Source: Bacteroidales bacterium (GTDB taxonomy: Bacteria > Bacteroidota > Bacteroidia > Bacteroidales > JAOZMU01). From it: DNA of 15,846 bases. The position numbers and the translations under genes are program-made. The stretch lies in the NCBI GenBank assembly GCA_029934165.1, contig JAOZMU010000021.1:1-15846 (forward strand), in the 5' to 3' direction. Shown piece by piece: positions 13,463 through 15,846 of the stretch (position 1 is the first letter of the stretch; each line of letters starts with the position of its first letter). Under the pieces are notes generated by a model. That model was not told where the DNA came from. It made no database searches and was given only the letters and a program-made list of their open reading frames with translations.

Positions 13463-14877
13463 TTTTTTAAGATAATGATACTTTCTCTAAGAAAATTATT
13501 TAATTGTGATAATTCAATTTTTTGTTGTGAACTTGTTGTTAAATGTCTTGTTATGAAAATATTTTCAACTGTAAAACCGATTTCTCTTGCAAAATCTGCA
13601 ATTATTGCATCTGTTGGAATAATTACGCCTGAATATGCCGAATTACCAACAACAATTCCTACATATCCGGATTTTGTAGTTTGATTGTATAAGTTTTTCA
13701 ATAAACTGTGCATATCATCAAAGTATCCTCTCACTACATTTGGTATTCGTTTATTCCAAAGGCGTTTAGTATCGAATAAATTTATTAGGTTTTCAACATG
13801 TCCATTGATGTAATTTATAGGTTTACCGTTTAAAGCATTTGTATTTGAACGAAAACCACTATTTTTCAATAGTCTAAATTCTTCTTTGTTTTTTACAAAT
13901 TCGCCTAACCATAATTCCACTTTATGAATTTCAAAATAATCAAAAGAATTGCAATAAGGTGGGGAAAAAAAAGTTAGTTCTATTTCATCATTGAAAAGTT
14001 CGTTAAAATTAACACAATTATTATTGAAGATTTGAGGCTTTTTATCAATAGAGCCATAATTTTCTTTTATGTCAGAGCTTATTAACTTAATTTTCTGTGT
14101 GAATTTGATTTTTACAAATTGAAATTTATCTTTTGGAAAAACACTTTCTTCCCATTTTTCTTTTTCTATCGTAAAATATCCGTTTGAGGTTCGTTTTCTG
14201 TTTTTATATTTAATTCCGTTTCCTTCTTTTTTAACATTTGAGACTTCCTCTATAATTGAAAGCCATGCAACAAAAAATATATTATAAATCTTTTTATTTT
14301 CAATTCTTGAAATATGTTCTTTTATTTGAAGTAAGGTTTGTAATATGTCTTTGTTAAATACTTTACCTGCAAGTTCAAAGCTTGTTTTTAAGTTACTGTT
14401 TGAGACTTTTAAATTTGAAAAAATTGAAAGTTCTGATGCTATTTGCAAAATATCATTTTTGTTATATTTTGTATTTGCAATCTTAGAAATTAGTATTGAA
14501 ATAGGATTTACGTCAATTCCAAACGATTGCAAATTCTTATGTCTTGCAGACAGTAAAGTTGTTCCACTTCCAGCAAAGGGGTCAAAAACATTGCCTTTTA
14601 TTTTTAAATGTTTAAGAAATGTATCAACCAATTTAATTGAATATCCCTCTCTGTATGGATACCAACGCTGTATTGGTGTTTGTGCAGATAACTGAAAATG
14701 AACAAGATTTGATAAGTTGTTTGCATACTCAAAATTTAAGTTCTTTTCAATATTATTAAAAATAATCTTTTGCTCTGTTATTAAACTTGATTTATTATTT
14801 TGGAATAGTGTTTTTTCCTCAAATCTTTCAATTTTATAATTGCTTATTTGACTAATCTGTTGAGTTAAATTATTCAT
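13459..14877 (-). CDS. DNA amino-methyltransferase (N4-cytosine type motifs), first of a pair
   Basis: 472 residues from the preferred ATG at 14877; the frame is open to 14928, which would add 17 residues. I prefer 14877 because it overlaps the upstream stop codon in an ATGAATAA arrangement (8-bp overlap) typical of coupled genes, whereas 14928 would give a 59-bp overlap. Motifs: RWYPYREGYSIKLVDTFL (72-89), motif I FDPFAGSGTTL (98-108) with GIDVNP (120-125), and motif IV FFSPPY (303-308) followed by CNSFDYFEIHKVELWLGEF. As in its neighbour the SAM motif comes first and a ~195-residue region separates it from the catalytic motif. The C-terminus diverges, with a RHLTTSSQQ segment where the other has a basic RKGRGG patch. 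Likely protects the host from the linked nuclease; which strand or base it modifies is unknown. Confidence 0.86.
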   Translation of the reverse strand: MNNLTQQISQISNYKIERFEEKTLFQNNKSSLITEQKIIFNNIEKNLNFEYANNLSNLVHFQLSAQTPIQRWYPYREGYSIKLVDTFLKHLKIKGNVFDPFAGSGTTLLSARHKNLQSFGIDVNPISILISKIANTKYNKNDILQIASELSIFSNLKVSNSNLKTSFELAGKVFNKDILQTLLQIKEHISRIENKKIYNIFFVAWLSIIEEVSNVKKEGNGIKYKNRKRTSNGYFTIEKEKWEESVFPKDKFQFVKIKFTQKIKLISSDIKENYGSIDKKPQIFNNNCVNFNELFNDEIELTFFSPPYCNSFDYFEIHKVELWLGEFVKNKEEFRLLKNSGFRSNTNALNGKPINYINGHVENLINLFDTKRLWNKRIPNVVRGYFDDMHSLLKNLYNQTTKSGYVGIVVGNSAYSGVIIPTDAIIADFAREIGFTVENIFITRHLTTSSQQKIELSQLNNFLRESIIILKK

Positions 14878-15846
14878 GATATAAGAATTTATGGTTTTCA
14901 TCAATTGCATTATCGTTAAATTCAACACGATACATTAGCGGTGCTGCATATAATTTACCTTCTGTATTTTTCAGATAAGGATTTTTTATAATTTTAAGAA
15001 AAATGCCTTTTGATGTAAAATAAACTCTGTAAATATAGAAATGCTCTGAATGTTGTTGAGCTGCAACCCATTCATTCCTTGTGAAATTTACAGTATCATA
15101 AGTTGAAGATAAATCGGGTGGGTGAACACGTTTTGTGGCTTTTACTTCAATATATCTTAGAAATTCAGGGTTTTCAATATTTCTTTTCGCTTCAATTGAA
15201 GTTATATCATAACCTAAGCCTCTTGTTTTACCGTGGTGATTTACTTTATTTACAAGTCTTGGATTGAATGATTTTACAATTTCTTTTTCTGTGTTTAAAA
15301 CAAAATTTTCGCCTTCATCGCCAATTTCCATAGGTGATATTGGTGATTTTGTAGGTTTATCCTCTAAACTTTGGATTTCTGTATGGAATTTCTTTTCTTC
15401 TATTTCTGAAATATTGCCATAGTATTCTTGCCAGTCTGTTGATATTTGTTTTCCAATTTTTTCTTGTGTAAAGTCATATTTGTAAATATCAAAGCCAATT
15501 TTTGTATCAAGATTATTAATGAAAAGTTCTACGGCTTTATGTTCTTTTGCATTTAACCTAATATTTGAACTGTCCTTTCTTATTAGGTTTGCTAACTCTA
15601 AATAATCAAATTGCTCGTTAATGTGTTGCATTGCATAAGAATATGCTTTGCCTTCTGTCTCAACTCTTCTATTTATATTTTGGTTTCTGTCTTTAATTAT
15701 TTTGTTATAAACAGAAATTGCCTTGATTTTTCCTTGTAAAACGTCTAATGAATTTAAAGCGTAAAACCCTAATTCATGCTTAGTTAAAACAATTTCGGCT
15801 ACCCGTCTAAAGTTGGACAAATTTTGTATATTTGAGTAAACCAAAT
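14870..15846 (-). CDS. DUF3883 domain nuclease-like protein (5' end outside window)
   Basis: At least 324 codons; the frame is open to the window edge and the first visible potential start is a TTG at 15844, so the true start probably lies beyond it. The C-terminal half (about 170-290 counting from the TTG) is a DUF3883-type PD-(D/E)XK nuclease-like domain: GDEGENFVLN with Glu178, RGLGYDI with Asp213, and YIEVKATK with Glu233 and Lys235, in the order and spacing of restriction-type active sites. After it come NEWVAAQQHSEHFYIYRVYF strands typical of the family. The first ~170 residues are helical, charged and unrecognised. Two methyltransferase genes follow with overlapping frames, so it is most likely the restriction subunit, or one of several, of a modification-dependent or restriction-modification system. 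A partner ATPase or helicase may lie upstream. Confidence 0.8.
   Translation of the reverse strand, partial: LVYSNIQNLSNFRRVAEIVLTKHELGFYALNSLDVLQGKIKAISVYNKIIKDRNQNINRRVETEGKAYSYAMQHINEQFDYLELANLIRKDSSNIRLNAKEHKAVELFINNLDTKIGFDIYKYDFTQEKIGKQISTDWQEYYGNISEIEEKKFHTEIQSLEDKPTKSPISPMEIGDEGENFVLNTEKEIVKSFNPRLVNKVNHHGKTRGLGYDITSIEAKRNIENPEFLRYIEVKATKRVHPPDLSSTYDTVNFTRNEWVAAQQHSEHFYIYRVYFTSKGIFLKIIKNPYLKNTEGKLYAAPLMYRVEFNDNAIDENHKFLYHE

Noticed and set aside
14878..14928. Upstream ATG giving a 489-residue first methyltransferase
   Set aside because: It would overlap the nuclease gene by 59 bp; the ATG at 14877 gives a tight coupled overlap and the extra 17 residues show no conserved feature.
1..15846. 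tRNA, rRNA, CRISPR array, insertion sequence or prophage genes
   Set aside because: No cloverleaf, rRNA segment, regularly spaced repeat array, transposase or phage structural protein could be recognised on either strand.

Overview
The window looks like a chromosomal segment of a low-GC member of the Bacteroidota. The evidence is AT-rich spacers, start codons mostly without Shine-Dalgarno sequences, two TAnnTTTG-type candidate -7 boxes, and the protein styles of RsmE, the XRE/S24-like regulator, the YbjN-like protein and MutS2. No genus can be named from the sequence alone.

Layout. (i) 1-318 has no gene: a relatively GC-rich stretch that partly recurs near 4591-4630, then a terminator for pspA. 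(ii) 319-2450 holds a PspA/IM30 membrane-stress protein and a small YbjN/Tir-chaperone-like protein, both on the minus strand, with a divergent XRE regulator carrying a degenerate S24-peptidase-like half. A diverged direct repeat of about 78 bp lies just upstream of both minus-strand genes, like a duplicated promoter/operator. (iii) 2488-3964 holds a TauE/SafE (TSUP) transporter followed by rsmE, both minus, in a likely operon. (iv) 3965-4657 is a long spacer with a near-perfect operator-like palindrome, a possible 22-codon ORF and the second copy of the GC-rich repeat. (v) mnmD (minus) and a cyanophycinase-family peptidase (plus) are divergent. (vi) A strong bidirectional terminator separates the cyanophycinase gene from gyrA (minus); mutS2 (minus) lies upstream of gyrA. 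(vii) 12134-15846 is a markedly more AT-rich minus-strand cassette: a DUF3883 PD-(D/E)XK-type nuclease protein cut by the window edge, then two related amino-methyltransferases with SPPY motifs. All three reading frames overlap by 4-8 bp. A 20-bp-arm perfect inverted repeat lies between this cassette and mutS2.

How the genes work together. Most of the window is housekeeping: rRNA methylation (RsmE), wobble-uridine modification (MnmD), DNA supercoiling (GyrA) and MutS2. The accessory part is the right-hand cassette, which reads as a restriction-modification or related defence system with two methyltransferases, possibly one per strand of an asymmetric site. Its upstream part is outside the window. 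The second point of interest is the PspA/YbjN-like/XRE locus with its repeated upstream element, which suggests co-regulation of a small envelope-stress module. A third is a shared element of about 31 bp immediately upstream of both the cyanophycinase gene and mutS2, on opposite strands.
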